Assembly: GCA_009746045.1 (NCBI GenBank) | Contig: RPFO01001598.1 | Coordinates: 351,001 to 415,000 of the forward strand | From: Mesostigma viride | Lineage: Eukaryota > Streptophyta > Mesostigmatophyceae > Mesostigmatales > Mesostigmataceae | Direction of reading: 5' to 3' | DNA: 64,000 bases | Part shown: positions 48,186-60,700 of the stretch, one piece after another | How the letters are laid out: every line of letters begins with the position of its first letter | How positions within the stretch are numbered: the first letter of the stretch is position 1 | Made by a program: the position numbers and the translations under genes | The notes under the pieces: model-generated | The model's database searches: none | Seen by the model: only the letters and a program-made list of their open reading frames with translations | What the model was told of the DNA's origin: nothing

Positions 48186-50053
48186 GCCAGCAATCGATTA
48201 GTGTCCCACTTCTTGCGTCTCACTTCCCATTCCTCGTTTCTCGGTGCTCGCTTCTCGCTTCTCACTTCTCGCTTCTCACTTCTCACTTCTCACTTCTCAC
48301 TTCTCACTTCTCACTTCTCACTTCTCACTTCTCACTTCTCACTTCTCACTTCTCACTTCTCACTTCTCACTTCTTGCGTCCCGCTTCTTGATTCTCGTTT
48401 ATTTTGCACTCCTCAAATTGACCGACACATGTCAACGTTTGATATCCTTCGCACAATCTGTTTGGAAATGTTTCCATCAATGCAGCCATCCATTTTAAAT
48501 CCTTTCCACCTTTTACTTCCCGAAGGTTCTGCCTGGCCCAAATAGCGATAAGGGAGCGTTAGGTCCTTATAGAAGCAGCAGTGTTAGGTGTCATACACCT
48601 TTTACATCATGATTGATGAAACGAGATCTGAAATCCCACTGTTTGGCCACTTCCCTAATTGACCGCTTTTGCTTCTTTTCTTTTTCACGCTGTTTGCGGC
48701 CACCAGTTTGATGATGAGACACAGCATCTGTTTGTGGGCTGCAAGGATGGGTCCATCCAGCTGTACGACATCAACAATGGGACACGGCTGGGCAATTTTG
48801 AAGGCCACAAGGTACACCCAATTGCATGTTATCTAGACATCTCCAGCCGCTGCCATGCTGGCTGATCTTGTTGTGTGTGGATTGCCCACAGTTATTCGTT
48901 GCCCACAAGGTTGTGCAGGCCAGAGTGGAGGGTGTGCAGTAGAGGACATCAGCAGCTCATGTCTACCGAGTCCCCATGTGGTGTCCTTCGCGATTTCTCC
49001 TTTTGTCTGATCTATACGTTAACCAGGTACTACTGGTGGTAGTAGTCTTTTTACTTGGCAAAGGGGTGCTGGTGCTGGGTCGCCTTTTTGAAGTGACCTC
49101 CTCATAGTTATTTCTCAATAATACTAGAAGAGATCTTACCTCTCAATCATAGTGGTGCTGATCTTTGTTCAACAATCCATCTCTGTACTGTTGCCTTGCC
49201 AATGCCTCCCATGTGCCCAGGCACCGGTGGTGAGCCTGCAGGTCGACGGCGTCAAGCTGGTGAGCGCGTCGCGGGATGGCCACGTGCGCGCGTGGGACCG
49301 CAACACCAAGGAGCCCATGTTCTCCATCTCGGGATTCACAGGTGAGGCGCTCTTGCACAGCAGCCCCAAGGCACATTCCATTCAGCTTTATGAACGGTGG
49401 TGCCAAGACACTGGCCTGACAAACTACCGTCAGGGTAGAATCCTGGGACTGAAAAGGTCATTTTGGAATGTTTACTTTCTCTGATTTCATATTGCCTACG
49501 AAATCGCCGTTTTTCACCGGCCACCCTTTTATGCCCTCCTCATTTCCAACCTCGCCAAGAGACCTTCGCGCCTTAATTCCTGAAATTAAGGAATTGCTGG
49601 GACCCTATTGAAGGAGAGTAATGCAGGCAATTGCACACTGTGGGTAGTTACCTACAGCACCAAGGTGTCTGCCTGTCGACCAGTGGTGCAGGTAAGGTGT
49701 GTTTTTATCCTGTGTAAGTAAGTACTTCTGGGTACGCATGAGGTCATCTCAGAGGGTACTGAACCATGCCTTATCCAGTAGTGTTTGTTAAAAACAAGAG
49801 AACAATTTTTGGGAGGGGTGGAAGGGGATTGATTGCCCGGCTCATGCGGTTATCACAAGTTCACACTGAGCGGCTTCCGGGACTCATGTTTTGTGTCTGT
49901 GTGCATGATGGGAATCTTCTTATCTGCAATACTAAATGTGGTGCAGCCTACATCGGGTCCGTTCAATTTGATGAAGAAAGGCTGATCTCCGATGGCTCCA
50001 ACCAGCTCATCATCTGCCATGACTTCCGAGCGGAGAGGAAGCTGAAGGACTGA
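44336..50053 (+). CDS. WD40 beta-propeller protein, probably plastid-targeted (9 exons, 409 aa)
   Basis: Exons 44336-44746, 44948-45086, 46008-46086, 46866-46943, 47465-47625, 48006-48034, 48707-48811, 49221-49341, 49947-50053; all GT-AG, phases consistent, sum 1230 nt. The first ~75 residues are basic and Ser/Arg-rich, like a transit peptide. Residues ~90-137 form a helix ([20 protein letters not shown]) and [13 protein letters not shown] lead-in. About seven WD repeats follow: [112 protein letters not shown]. No enzyme domain; a scaffold role is inferred. Exon 6 is a 29-nt microexon needed to keep phase and the propeller repeat ([12 protein letters not shown]). The plastid location is inference. 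Confidence 0.85.
48128..48375. repeat. (TTA)n and 7-bp (CTTCTCA)n repeats in WD40 intron
   Basis: (ATT)n of about 17 units at 48143-48185, then about 18 units of TTCTCAC at 48245-48373. The intron lies between the microexon and exon 48707-48811. Confidence 0.92.
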
Positions 50054-50643
50054 TTTGACAATTGTTTTTTTTCCAGATGCATGGTAGTGCTCGTTGAAGA
50101 TTTGACAACAAGGAGCTCCAGTTCCAGTTCAATAGCAGTTAAAAGAGGTGGAATGAGTGGAAGTGGACGGCTGTGATGCCACTGGGTTCTCCAGCCATGT
50201 TGAAGCAGGCATGATGTGTGGAGTGCTGGGTCCTCTTGCGTAGGAGCCCTGCTCCTGGCACTTGATACTTGGAAGTCAGCCTGCTCCATGCACACAAAAC
50301 TGCGCGCATGTAGCATTCTATGAAAAGCCCTGCTGGCCCCTAGATGCAGACGAGGATGCTTAGGATTGACGATCGCTTCGTTCCAAGGTTGGGCTTACAT
50401 CCCAAGTCTGGGTGTATAGGTATATAGGTAGTATATGTTAGTATATGGGTAGTATGGGTGTATTATGTCAAGGTAGCTTGTTTGTTACGATGGGATTGAT
50501 TTTGTACTCCCAACTGGTGCAATTTACTAGTACATACAGCCGTTCCACCATTTGCTTTTGAGTCTGGAATGTACTTTCGTCACGTGTTCACCTGAGTATT
50601 TGGTATGGGGACAATGAAGGGTGGTTATGACCATCTGCATTGG

Positions 50644-50764
50644 AGGAAGTAAGTCCGGCACTTGCGTGCCATACACAGAGGCATGCCAACAGGTTGTTAT
50701 ATTCTAATCTCATGTAATTATAATATCACAAAAATTTTAGAAAAGATCGATCGTCTGCATCATG
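50644..50764. repeat. Dispersed repeat family D, copy 1
   Basis: Contains CACTTGCGTGCCATACACA, AGGCATGCCA, CTAATCTCAT, CACAAAA and ATCGTCTGCATCAT in the same order as 51521-51628. About 115 bp, non-coding; downstream of the WD40 gene. Between 50054 and 50643 only 3'UTR-like sequence and a short GTAGTATATG repeat (50410-50465) are seen. Confidence 0.6.
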
Positions 50765-50793
50765 TGGCCAGAATATTGGAGGAAACTCACCAT

Positions 50794-50995
50794 TAATTAA
50801 TTAATTAATTAGTAACATCACTCCGTTGGGAGTCAATGTAGCACATATCCCTGAGAAGGGGCATATGGCTTTTAACACATCCTAGGCTACTTCATGCAAG
50901 GGTGGGAATGTAAGCTACCCTTGCTCTAGGTGCACCAGGGCACCCGCACCCTCACGGTCTATCACGCTATGCCCAGCTAAGGGGGAGCATGCCAT
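50794..50995 (-). mobile_element. 5'-truncated family A (ORF1-only) element with 13-bp TSD
   Basis: Flanked by exact GGAAACTCACCAT at 50781-50793 and 50996-51008. Only the 3'UTR remains. On the minus strand it ends with GTGCTACATTGACTCCC-AAC-GGAG and five TTAA units. The interior matches the 3'UTR of copy B (GCAAGGGTGGGAATGTAA, CTCTAGGTGCACCA). Confidence 0.92.
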
Positions 50996-51520
50996 GGAAA
51001 CTCACCATGTATCAGTTAATTAATTAATTAATTAATTAATTAACCCGTGTTTTTTTACAACGCGATACATCGCGTTGTAGGGTTAGAACGCGATGTATCG
51101 CGTTGTAATCTGACACGTGGCAAACCTATTAAACATGCGATTTTTGGTCTGAAACTTTCAAGATAGGTCAGAAACATCTCATAGAAATCAAGAAAAAATC
51201 CTGGTATTTTTGGTATTTTTTTTGTGACAGCTGCAAACAAATATGTACCACTGAAATCAGGCATTTTCGCGGGACGAAGGTGAAGACGACGGCGATGGCG
51301 GCAGGTAGATCTCACCAGTTTTCGCGCGAATTTCAGTGGCTGTTGGGTAGCACGACCATGATGATGCGTTCAAAGGTTGATAATTAGGTTTCTACGAGTT
51401 TGTTGAGGTACTGGGGCAAAGGAAACGTAGTTTTTTCCAGTTTCTCACCCAACTTTCATGCGGAAACCCTGGAAACCGGCATACATATTATTACGTCAAG
51501 ACTCGGGTCTAAGTAAGTAA

Positions 51521-51628
51521 GTAAGTACTTGCGTGTCATGCGCAAAGGCATGCCACGGAGTACTATGCTAATCTCATTAGAAAAATAATTACACAAAAGG
51601 TTAGACAAATATCGTCTGCATCATCCCC
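51521..51628. repeat. Dispersed repeat family D, copy 2
   Basis: Same motif order as 50644-50764. It is preceded by GTAAGTAAGTAAGTAC. Because it lies inside the TTAA element while copy 1 lies outside, it is either an older insertion or part of a duplicated neighbourhood. Confidence 0.6.
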
Positions 51629-52444
51629 CAACCGTTAAGCACTAGATGGGGATGTAATCCTCATCCAAGCTGTCCTCTACTGTACTAGCAGACTCGGGTC
51701 TGCTGCGGCACCATGCTTGGTATTTCCACGGTGTTTCGACTTCGTTACACATGTTTATTCATTCCGAACGCCCGGACTCTCGGCTAAACCGAGATTTGTG
51801 CAGACTTTTATTGGGTAGCTCCGGGCATGATGGTGCCTGCAAATAGCGTAAGGCGTGACCGTGGCTATTGCTACGGTATGCTGTATTTTCCTGGAAATGG
51901 CCTCTGCCACCGGCTCAATAGTGCTTGCAGGCGTAAGTATATCGTGTTTCTGCCTAGTTTCTGCCAGTTTTCCACTTATTTTTACCGACGTCTGCCCAGC
52001 CTCTCTAAGACCGCCATCCTACTCGACGTTGCTTGCATGTCAGCCATAGCAGGTTGCAGTTGTGCAGTATTCAGGTGCTGTATAGGTCGTCAAGCCGTGA
52101 ATATATCGTGAGGATTGGATGTTGATGGTTTATACTGCATTGATTGTGCAAGAAGATCAGCTAGGTGCCCACAATCATGGTGTATAATCATGTGTTGTTA
52201 GCATCTTGCCACCATTTGCTAGCATGCATTCCAGCGTCATCTTTGCCTGCATGTAAGCTCATGGATCACTCAACCTATCCAAGCCTTGCATTACACGTGC
52301 CTCTTTCTTTCAGTATTGCACGCGTTATGGAATGAAAACCTAGCACCTCCGTTCCCACGAGGCATGTGCTCAACACGTTGTGAGAGTGGATGATGCTTTG
52401 GCTATGGCTGCCTGATTCAGTCATATTAGGTCATCCAGTCATGA

Positions 52445-52510
52445 TTTTCTGATCAGACACTCCGCAAAGGTGAAAACCTTTGCGTTCAGTGCCGGGCCGC
52501 GGAAAACGCG
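52445..52510. repeat. Inverted pair partner: hairpin CGCAAAGGT-GAAA-ACCTTTGCG
   Basis: The 65-bp segment (GATCAGACACTCCGCAAAGG ... GGGCCGCGGAAAACG) recurs in reverse complement at 53672-53727 (CGTTTTCCGCGGCCCGG ... CGGAGTGCCTGATCA). Each partner contains its own perfect or near-perfect hairpin. The pair spans the right end of the piggyBac-like element. Confidence 0.75.
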
Positions 52511-52532
52511 GAAAACGCGATCTGCAAATGAA

Positions 52533-52589
52533 TCCGACCGGAATCGAACTGGGGACCTCTCGCACCAATTTTGCTGACTATAGGACGGA
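52533..52589 (-). pseudogene. tRNA-like remnant with Pol III B-box-like sequence
   Basis: On the minus strand, TCCGTCC at the 5' end can pair with GGTCGGA at the 3' end (6 of 7 pairs). A-box-like TATAGTCAGC...TTGG and B-box-like AGTTCGATTCC (consensus GGTTCGANNCC) lie between. At 57 nt it is too short for a full tRNA and the T-stem pairs poorly. Possibly a tRNA-derived SINE head or decayed tRNA. Confidence 0.35.
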
Positions 52590-53312
52590 CGTCTCCGGTT
52601 ACCATGGCATCGCCAACTTACACCTACAGTCATCCGCAAAAGTTCTCCTGTCCGGGGAGTGATGCAAGCCTTTCGGATTTGGTACTAGATAAATCACTCG
52701 AGATCTGTGTGTAGGAGTACTACACACGTGTCTGCACGCGAGACTTGTTCAGTCTCGCACCGTGAGACGGGCTGAACAGTCATGATGTTTGATGCATGTA
52801 TGATGCTGTATAACTTATACAACACCTATTTTCAACGTTTTGACCCTCCAAGCTCACTATGGCCCCGTTTATGGGGCTCGTGTCGTTGCGTAATGTTGTG
52901 AAGGGCTCTCATTTTTCCCACTGCGTTGTACTGCGTTGTACTTGTGATGCTAATGAAAAATAGCTCCAGTGGCCCAATGGGCCTGAGTTTTGTTTCACAG
53001 AGCCTGCATATGTTGCCCATAGCTCGTGCAAGAAGCCAGATTTTTTTCATGAACCATTTGTGAATAAGCACATGACTTGTGACCTAGGGTCAAGAAATCG
53101 CGGTCATGGTCAGACCCCCCTGTATTCAAACCAGTGTATCTCTCTAATGAATAAGCATTTTGTAGGTCTGAGTAGCTCAAAAAATCCTTTGATTTATGGG
53201 CTTTCAGGAAAGTATATACATGACCATGAAAAAAATTTTTCCTTAGGTGCTATACGCGTTCTAAAAAAAGCTTACAACGCGATATATCGCGTTCTAATTA
53301 AAAAAACACGGG

Positions 53313-53376
53313 TTAATTAATTAATTAATTAATTAATTAATTAATTAATTAATTAATTAATTAATTAATTAATTAA
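53313..53376. repeat. (TTAA)n run of 16 units
   Basis: Borders the piggyBac-like element; the same tetramer forms the tail of the family A and B retroelements in this window. Confidence 0.9.
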
Positions 53377-53459
53377 TCAATCATGTGTCAGAGAGACAAT
53401 GTATATTTTGATCAGAGAGACAATGTATCAAAGAGACAATGTATATTTGTTTATTTCGT

Positions 53460-53560
53460 CATGAATGTTTGCACCCATCCATCCATCCATCGGGGTTAAT
53501 GCTCCGTGACTCCCCAACGGGAGCACGAGTCTAATTAATTAATTAATTAATTAATTATTT
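53460..53560 (+). mobile_element. Minimal retroelement 3' end (family B hairpin plus TTAA tail)
   Basis: GAATGTTTGCACCCATCCAT (the L-c type LINE tail) directly followed by CTCCGTGACTCCCC-AAC-GGGAGCACGAG and a 6-unit TTAA tail. Only ~35 bp of family B is present. Confidence 0.7.
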
Positions 53561-53729
53561 CGTCAGGGTTCTTCTTCTTTTCGGGTTTTTCCTTATGTTG
53601 CATGCCAATCTCACCTCCATAATCATTCTCAATGATTGTATATTGCTTCATGAATATAAAATATTCGTTTTCCGCGGCCCGGTACTGAACGCAAATGGTT
53701 TTCACCTTTGCGGAGTGCCTGATCAAATA

Positions 53730-54799
53730 AAATATATGTCAGTCGTGGTCAGTACGTTATAATAGGTTGATCCAGGCACAATGGCGCATGCAGGCCTCTG
53801 CAAATATGGCATGCAAGTGCTTGCATACTTAGTACTTATACTCATCCAAATTACAATATTGTATATATAATGGAATAGTAGGCATCATGACAGCAATCAA
53901 CAAATTTATGTCCAGACCTAAATAATAAATTATGCCAGCGTAACCTTGAATTCACTGCTGACTGCTTTTCTTGGTAAACGGTCATCTGCTGCCTCCGTAT
54001 GATAGATTCCTTAATCTAACCCCACATACTGAGCCTTTTGCTGCCGCAGTGCTACCCCGCCGCCCCTAAGCACCATTCGGCACTATCCGTTCTGGGCCCG
54101 CCAAGCTAAATGGCCCAGGACTGGTGTCCTTCAAGCCATAAACATTCTGGACGTGTCGCACGGCTGTCCACAAAAGAGCAACCATCCTATCAACGAGACA
54201 ACCAGCGCAGGCCAGAAATATGATTTTCCTATATGACCAGAGTCCGCCTTGTCCTCGTGCCGTCCCATGCCGGCCAGGCACATGCCCATCACATTTCAAA
54301 TCCCTGGTCACCGTCCACATAAAAAAATAACACAGCGGTCGTGATCAGACCACAGGCACGCTCACGCAGTGGCAGCCAATGGCTGATGGCATACCGCCTG
54401 TCCCAGCCTCCTAGGATGAAAGCACGTTGCAAGCTTGACACAGTGCCACTAATATCTTTGGCAAAAAGTGACCCCAAAACCCCAGGGGTGGCCTCTGTAA
54501 GGCCATGTCTTCTGGAACTGCTGTTCCTGAACACGGTCTCGAACCACCACAGAATCGTGCCTGATCCACCATTTCATGCAGATGGCGTCCGTGACCACCC
54601 CTACGGCTTCACAAGGTAATCACTTTCTACAGATAGTCATATCATACTATTAATCTTTCACCTTCGCTGCCGCTTAACATTTTATTTTCTTGACCATGGG
54701 GGTGACCATCGCGGAGCCCTGAGGAGCGTGATCCACCCACGGAGCGCCATCTACCCCACCAAAAGAGGAGGCCGCGTCCGTGGCCACAAACCGCCCCCA
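53730..54799. other. Intergenic region downstream of the kinase gene
   Basis: Contains a family C end (TATCAACGAGACAACCAGCG at 54197). Short frames at 54066-54620 on both strands show no recognizable domain. The 3'UTR of the kinase gene is expected in 54600-54799. Confidence 0.4.
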
Positions 54800-57700
54800 T
54801 CACAGCGTGATGAACCGCACCGGGCTGCCGCACTCGGGGCACATGCGAACCTGCGCGCTCATGCCCATGATGTCCTCCGCGCACTCGCGGCACGTGGCCT
54901 GGTGGCCGCACGGCTGCATGTACATGATCGCACGGCGGTCACGGCACAAGCCGCAAGGCTCCGCGGGCTGCGCCGCAACCGCTGGCTCCGCGACCCCCCT
55001 CGACCCCTTGCCTCGCTGGTGGCCGCCCTCGTCCTTGCGGCTGCTGCTCCCTTCACCCTTGCGGGTGCTCCCATCACCCTTGCGGGTGCTCCCTTCACCC
55101 TTGCGGGTGCTCCCTTCACCCTGACGACTTCCCTCGGAGAAGTTAAACGTGTACTCGGCCGGGACGCCCGCCGGCGTGGCCGCCTTTGCGTCTGCTTGCG
55201 ACCCCAAGTGCGTATAGACCGCCATCCCCTTCACACTCTGCAGCAACGTGAAGTCCTCGTCAAACCCGCTCCCGTCGAGCGCATCCGCGAAATCCCGCCC
55301 AGACTCCTCGCGTTGGATCTCTTCCAGCCGCACGGCGAGCTGCTCCATGTTGGGGCGCTGCGCGGGCTCCTCGCGGCAGCAGGACACGGCCACGCGCGCC
55401 AGCTTCAGCGCCGACTTGAGCGGGCAGGAGGGGCCGAGTCGAGGGTCGATCAGCCCACGCAGCGGCTCGTCGGACCCAGACAACTCCAGTGCATCCACCA
55501 CACGGGTCACCTGCACCATGTTGGTTGCCGGTGATCATGAAGTTGATCATGGTGGGGCCAGCACAGCGCCGGGAGGGGACCGGAAGAGGGTGCGAGCCAG
55601 GGGCGGACGGAGGGTACAAGAGGGTGCGAGGAAGGTCAGCTAAGAGGGTGCAAAGAGGGCGCGAAAGGGGTGCAAAAGGGAAGAGTGCAAAGAAGTGGCA
55701 AGGTGGGTGCAGGACGAAGAGAAGGTGGCATCGCGTGAGGTGCAAATGAGGGTGCGGAGATTGTGCACTGCCGCATCGGGTATGCCTGAGAAACAAGCGG
55801 AGGAAACCGGGTGAACGTAGGCATGAGCACAACAACAGGGTGTCACCAATAGGAGTACAGGAGATAGAGCAGGCAGGCACGAGCGTGACGGCACAAAAAA
55901 CCATTGGATTCAACGGGGATCGCATCCCTGCATCCCTGCATCCCTGCAGACCGTTTGCGCTAATAACAGTGGCTCGCCCATTTTATGAAAATATTAACAC
56001 TGCTTGCACTAAAACTAGTCGCTCACCCATTTCATGAGGATCTGCTGCCCCGGCGCACGCTTCATGTCCACTGGCACCCGCCCCGTGAGCAGCTCCATGA
56101 GGATGATGCCCATGCTGAACACGTCACTCGTCGGGCTCAGGTGGCCCGTCTGCGCATACTCGGGCGACACGTACCTGGCAGGGGTGGCGGTGGGCAGCAG
56201 GGGTGGCGGCGGGCAGCAGGCGTGGCGGCGGGCAGCAGGCGGCATGGATGCATTGAAAGACAGGTATTACGCACCAGTTAGACATGGGAAATGAAGACCG
56301 CGGCGGTGACCGGCATGCACTATAGCAGCACACAAGGAAAAGACGTCAACCTGGGATATCATGCTACGATTAATTACTTAAGACCGAAGAGGCATGCATG
56401 CTACAAGGCGCTCAGCTCCGTCATACTATTATAAGCTACATAAAGTCATATACCCATCGTGCGGGGCCCCTCCAAGGAAGCGACACCAGAAGCTTCAACA
56501 CACGGCCTTTGATACTGGGGTAGTGCGTCACTTGTAGTACACTTGTAGTACACTTGTAGTACACTTGTAGGTATGTGCCCACCACGAGCGGCAAGCAAGT
56601 AGCCATTGGTGGTACCGGGGAAGCACCGGAGAGACCTACCACCAAGAATGAGCCAAACACACAAAGATGCGCTCTTGATTCGCGGCGGAGAAAACGACAC
56701 CATACAAGAAAGAGTAAAGAGAGCTGAGAGGGAAGAAAGCCCAGGAACGGGCTATAGCTATTCGCTAGACAGGCCCACCCAGGCTGTGCTGCAATCAGCG
56801 GCAGAAGACTGGTAGATCTGAGAAGATTAGTAGGTGGATTTGGTAGATGTACCAGGTATCGGCCTCCTCGAGGAATCACACAGCGTCATCGAGTGGCCCC
56901 CAAAGGAGAGTGAGGAGGCCAATTAGCCAGAGTTGGATGGGTATCTTCAGCAGAACAGGAGCATGTCGACTTTGCCGTGGAGAGCTGTGCCTTGATCGCT
57001 ATATATTGCTGTGCTTAATAAGGAGCAAAAGCAACCATTGCTGGACTTCTGAACACTGGTATCTGGCCACAGCTACCTTGCCTTTGGCATCTGGCAAGAA
57101 TAACCAGGCTACAAGGACCTAACGACTATAACCAGGCCACAAGGACCTAACCACTACAACCAGGCTACAAGGACCTAACCACTATAACCAGGCTACAAGG
57201 ACCTAACGACTATGACCAGGCTACAAGGACCCAACCACTATAACCAGGCTACAAGGATCTAACCACTATAACCAGGCTACAAGGACCAAACCACTATGAC
57301 CAGGCCAGCATGACCAGGCCACAATGACCTGGCCGTTTTTTTGCCAATATAATCTGGCCACCATCGTCTTATGGTCCCTGATCGGTAATGCTTTACAGGT
57401 GCTTCATGGACGCGGACATCCACACTCACATGCTCCCTAATGCTTGCATCCACATTCCCATGCTCCCCAACGCTTGCATCCACACTTACCCAAACGTGCC
57501 CAGCACCCGCGTGGATGCGTGCGTTGCCTCGACGTCCTGCATCTGCTTCGCGAGGCCGAAATCCGCCACCTGAACACACACACAGGAACACCAGAAACGA
57601 ACATGAAGCGATGACGAACAAGTGGTCACGTATGTATGTATGATGAGGTTGACGTACGTCAGCCTGGGGCAAAAGAAACTTCACTCCCTGAATCCTACCC

Positions 57701-60700
57701 CTCGGGGACATAGCCCACGTAAAGCCTGGGCACAGGTGGCGGTGGGCAGGATGGTGGCAGCTGCCACGGGTAGCCACACATGCATCCCACATCCATATCC
57801 CCCCCGCCCCCAATAGCCAGCCTGACATTCAACGGTGTAAGTAACTTGGATTCAGCTGTGTGGATGACCTAAACGTGAGAGAGTCATCACGCTCACGAGA
57901 ATGATCCATCGTGGTTACCGTTGCTCTGGGTTGTTGCTTCGCGGTCTGACGCTTTTGAAATCAGCACACGACTAGGATTCGGTGCATTTGCACGCTGAAT
58001 GTCACGATGACATGTCACTGAAGAGTGCTAGCATAGAAGACTTCCAGATTTCAGGACTGTGCTGGTTGCCACATTCATGGCGAAACCCAGTGCCATGACC
58101 ACCCTTGAAGACCCGCACGGGCCTCAAGGCATTGTACCTTTACACCCACCGCAACCAACGCTTATACTTTACACACCCATCGCAACCAACGATTATACTT
58201 TACGCCCCCATCGCAACCAACACCTATACTTTACAACCCCATCACAACCAATGTCTATAGGTCTGGAAGGCACCACCACAAGATCGTTGGATGTCCAGTC
58301 CATAGCCACCGGTGCACAGCGGGTCAGTGCTACGCATCGTGCGGCCATGCCCGAACAAAAACGCTTCAATGAGGCGAGCGTGTGCGAGCAGGGGTAGCAT
58401 GTTGCGCCATGGGCCAGTCATCAACCACCTTTGGTACGAACACGCACAGGCGGCACCACTCACCATTTGGCGTGAGCACAGGGTGCAGTACCTTTGGGCG
58501 TGAACACAAATACCCACCTTTGTGTGTATGCTACAACATGCATGCGGTACCCACCTTGGGCGTGAACACGTCATCGAGCAGGATGTTACTGGGCTTGAGG
58601 TCGCGGTGGATGACGCGGTGACGGTGCAAGTATTCCAGCCCGCGCACCGTGCCGGCCGCAATCTTGAGGCGCAGCTTCCACGAGAGCATGCGCTCTGCCA
58701 GGGGGGGTCATTTCCAACGAGTGGTCACATTTTCAAGACGTGGTCATGGGGGGGGAACACACGAGGTCACACCCGTGGCTGAGTAACTACGGGCGCATGT
58801 GACAAGATTGGGACCACGTGCCAACATGAGTGTTATCGAATGATACTACCATGACGTGGTAGTACCATCAGCTTTTAGCCCAGGTAGACGACACATAGAC
58901 CATACTTGCAAGGCAGCCACGCGTGCTCTAGCCTTGGCTACAACACACACGTAACACACATACAACACCCATATGTGTTACAACGCACATTATATGTAGG
59001 TGTTATCACAGGCCAACCCCGAGCAGTGTCCCACCCCGATAGCACCAGTTTCCAGCTGGCCAGCCGGCCTAGTTAGAAAAAAAAAAAAAAAAAAAAACTG
59101 AAGGCAGCCCCAAACTACTAAGACTTCACGGGGTCGATCGCCCAGCCATGGTCAGATTCCTTTTTTTTTCTTTGGATGAAGATCGGATTCTGATTCTTTC
59201 CGATTTGGGTTCCCCACGTGGTCGCATGGCATGGTTCTAGGACGAGAAGCCAATGGACGAGAAGCCAATGATCTTTAGGTCCATCCACGCCCAGAGCAAC
59301 CATGATAGGAAACGCAGCCACGCTTCCCATCTAGGCATATTTGCTCGATGGTGATGCTCCAGGTGGATGTGCAGCTGCAGGGCGTTGATAGTGCATGACA
59401 TCCCTGCTGGTTTGCAGGACGGACCCCCCCCCAACACACATATACACACTCCTGCACGCACACCCATTCCTCTCCCCATTCCTCTCCCCCACTCCTCTCC
59501 CCCACTCCTCTCCCCCACTCCTCTCCCCCACTCCTCTCCCCCACTCCTCTCCCCCACTCCTCTCCCCCACTCCTCTCCCCCACTCCTCTCCCCCACTCCT
59601 CTCCCCCACTCCTCTCCCCCACTCCTCTCCCCCACTCCTCTCCCCCACTCCTCTCCCCCACTCCTCTCCCCCACTCCTCTCCCCACTCCTCTCCCCCACT
59701 CCTCTCCCCCACTCCTCTTCCCCACTCCTCTCCCCCACTCCTCTTCCCCACTCCTCTCCCCCACTCCTCTCCCCCACTCCTCTCCCCCACTCCTCTCCCC
59801 CACTCCTCTCCCCCACTCCTCTCCCCCACTCCCCCCCCTCGTACCTGGGCTGTGCAACCACGAGGCCAGGTTGCCGTTCTGCGCCAGCTCATACACGAGC
59901 ATCTTGGTCCCTGGGGTGATGCAGAAACCCAGCAGGCTGACCAGGTTGACGTGCTTCATGCGTCCCAGCAGGTCCACCTCGATGACAATCTCGTCCTCGC
60001 GCCCGTCCTCGCCATCGCTGTCGCGCTTCTTGAGCTTCTTGACCGCCGCCTCCATGAGGTTGTCGTCCAGCTCCAGGGATCCCTGGCTGGCACTCAGGTG
60101 CGGCTTGTGGAGGCCGCCCTCGGCCGAGGCCTGGGACTCTAGCGACGCGGCCGACACGCTCGCATGCAGGCCCTCCTGCGCGTTGGCATGGATTGGTTTG
60201 GTGGACATGACATGGCATGGTTTGGTGTGTGAGATAGGGCCGATGTGGGATGGTGCTGCAAGCAGCGGGATGCGCTCGCGTGCATGCCCTCCTGCACTGC
60301 GGTACGGCTGGTATATCGATATATAGGTAGGTATGGTACGGTTTGGTATGGTATGGTTTGGTATGGTAAACGTTGGTAGACGCGCGCATGGACGCCCTCT
60401 GTGTCACGAGTTGGACAAAAAGGGGATATGGCTTGCAGGAGGAAAACTTAGGTACCTTTCCGAACAAAAGGCGATGTATGAAGCGATGGCAATGATGCGG
60501 ACGACGTGTAAACGTGTGAGGGGACGCTGATGGACACGTTTTAACACATATTAGTGTGTGGGCAACAATAAGCCGTGCGTGCAAGGGTCGTATGCATAGG
60601 CTCCCGAAGTTCACGCGTTTCCAATACAAGAGCTAGATGCGCGAAGCACTGGAATGCCACGTGCACCACCACGGCTGGCAGGATTAGGCCTAGAGGTTAC

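Larger units (their letters stand above)
51044..53312. mobile_element. piggyBac-like TTAA-target element, non-autonomous (2269 bp)
   Basis: Terminal inverted repeats CCCGTGTTTTTTTA and TAAAAAAACACGGG, flanked by TTAA on both sides; both flanks are longer TTAA runs (51013-51043, 53313-53376). Subterminal palindromes ACAACGCGAT-AC-ATCGCGTTGT and AACGCGAT-GT-ATCGCGTT at the left, and ACAACGCGAT-AT-ATCGCGTT at the right. No transposase ORF. CCC...GGG ends plus the TTAA target fit piggyBac. It contains a family D repeat copy (51521-51628), a hairpin segment (52445-52510) and a tRNA-like stretch (52533-52589). Confidence 0.75.

Noticed and set aside
54066..54620. Short frames on both strands downstream of the kinase gene
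   Set aside because: No domain, no splice-supported neighbours, contains a family C repeat end.
59237..60208. Minus frame with [13 protein letters not shown] repeats
   Set aside because: Read-through of the 13-bp intronic minisatellite from the kinase exon; the donor CAG|GTACGA at 59845 ends the exon.
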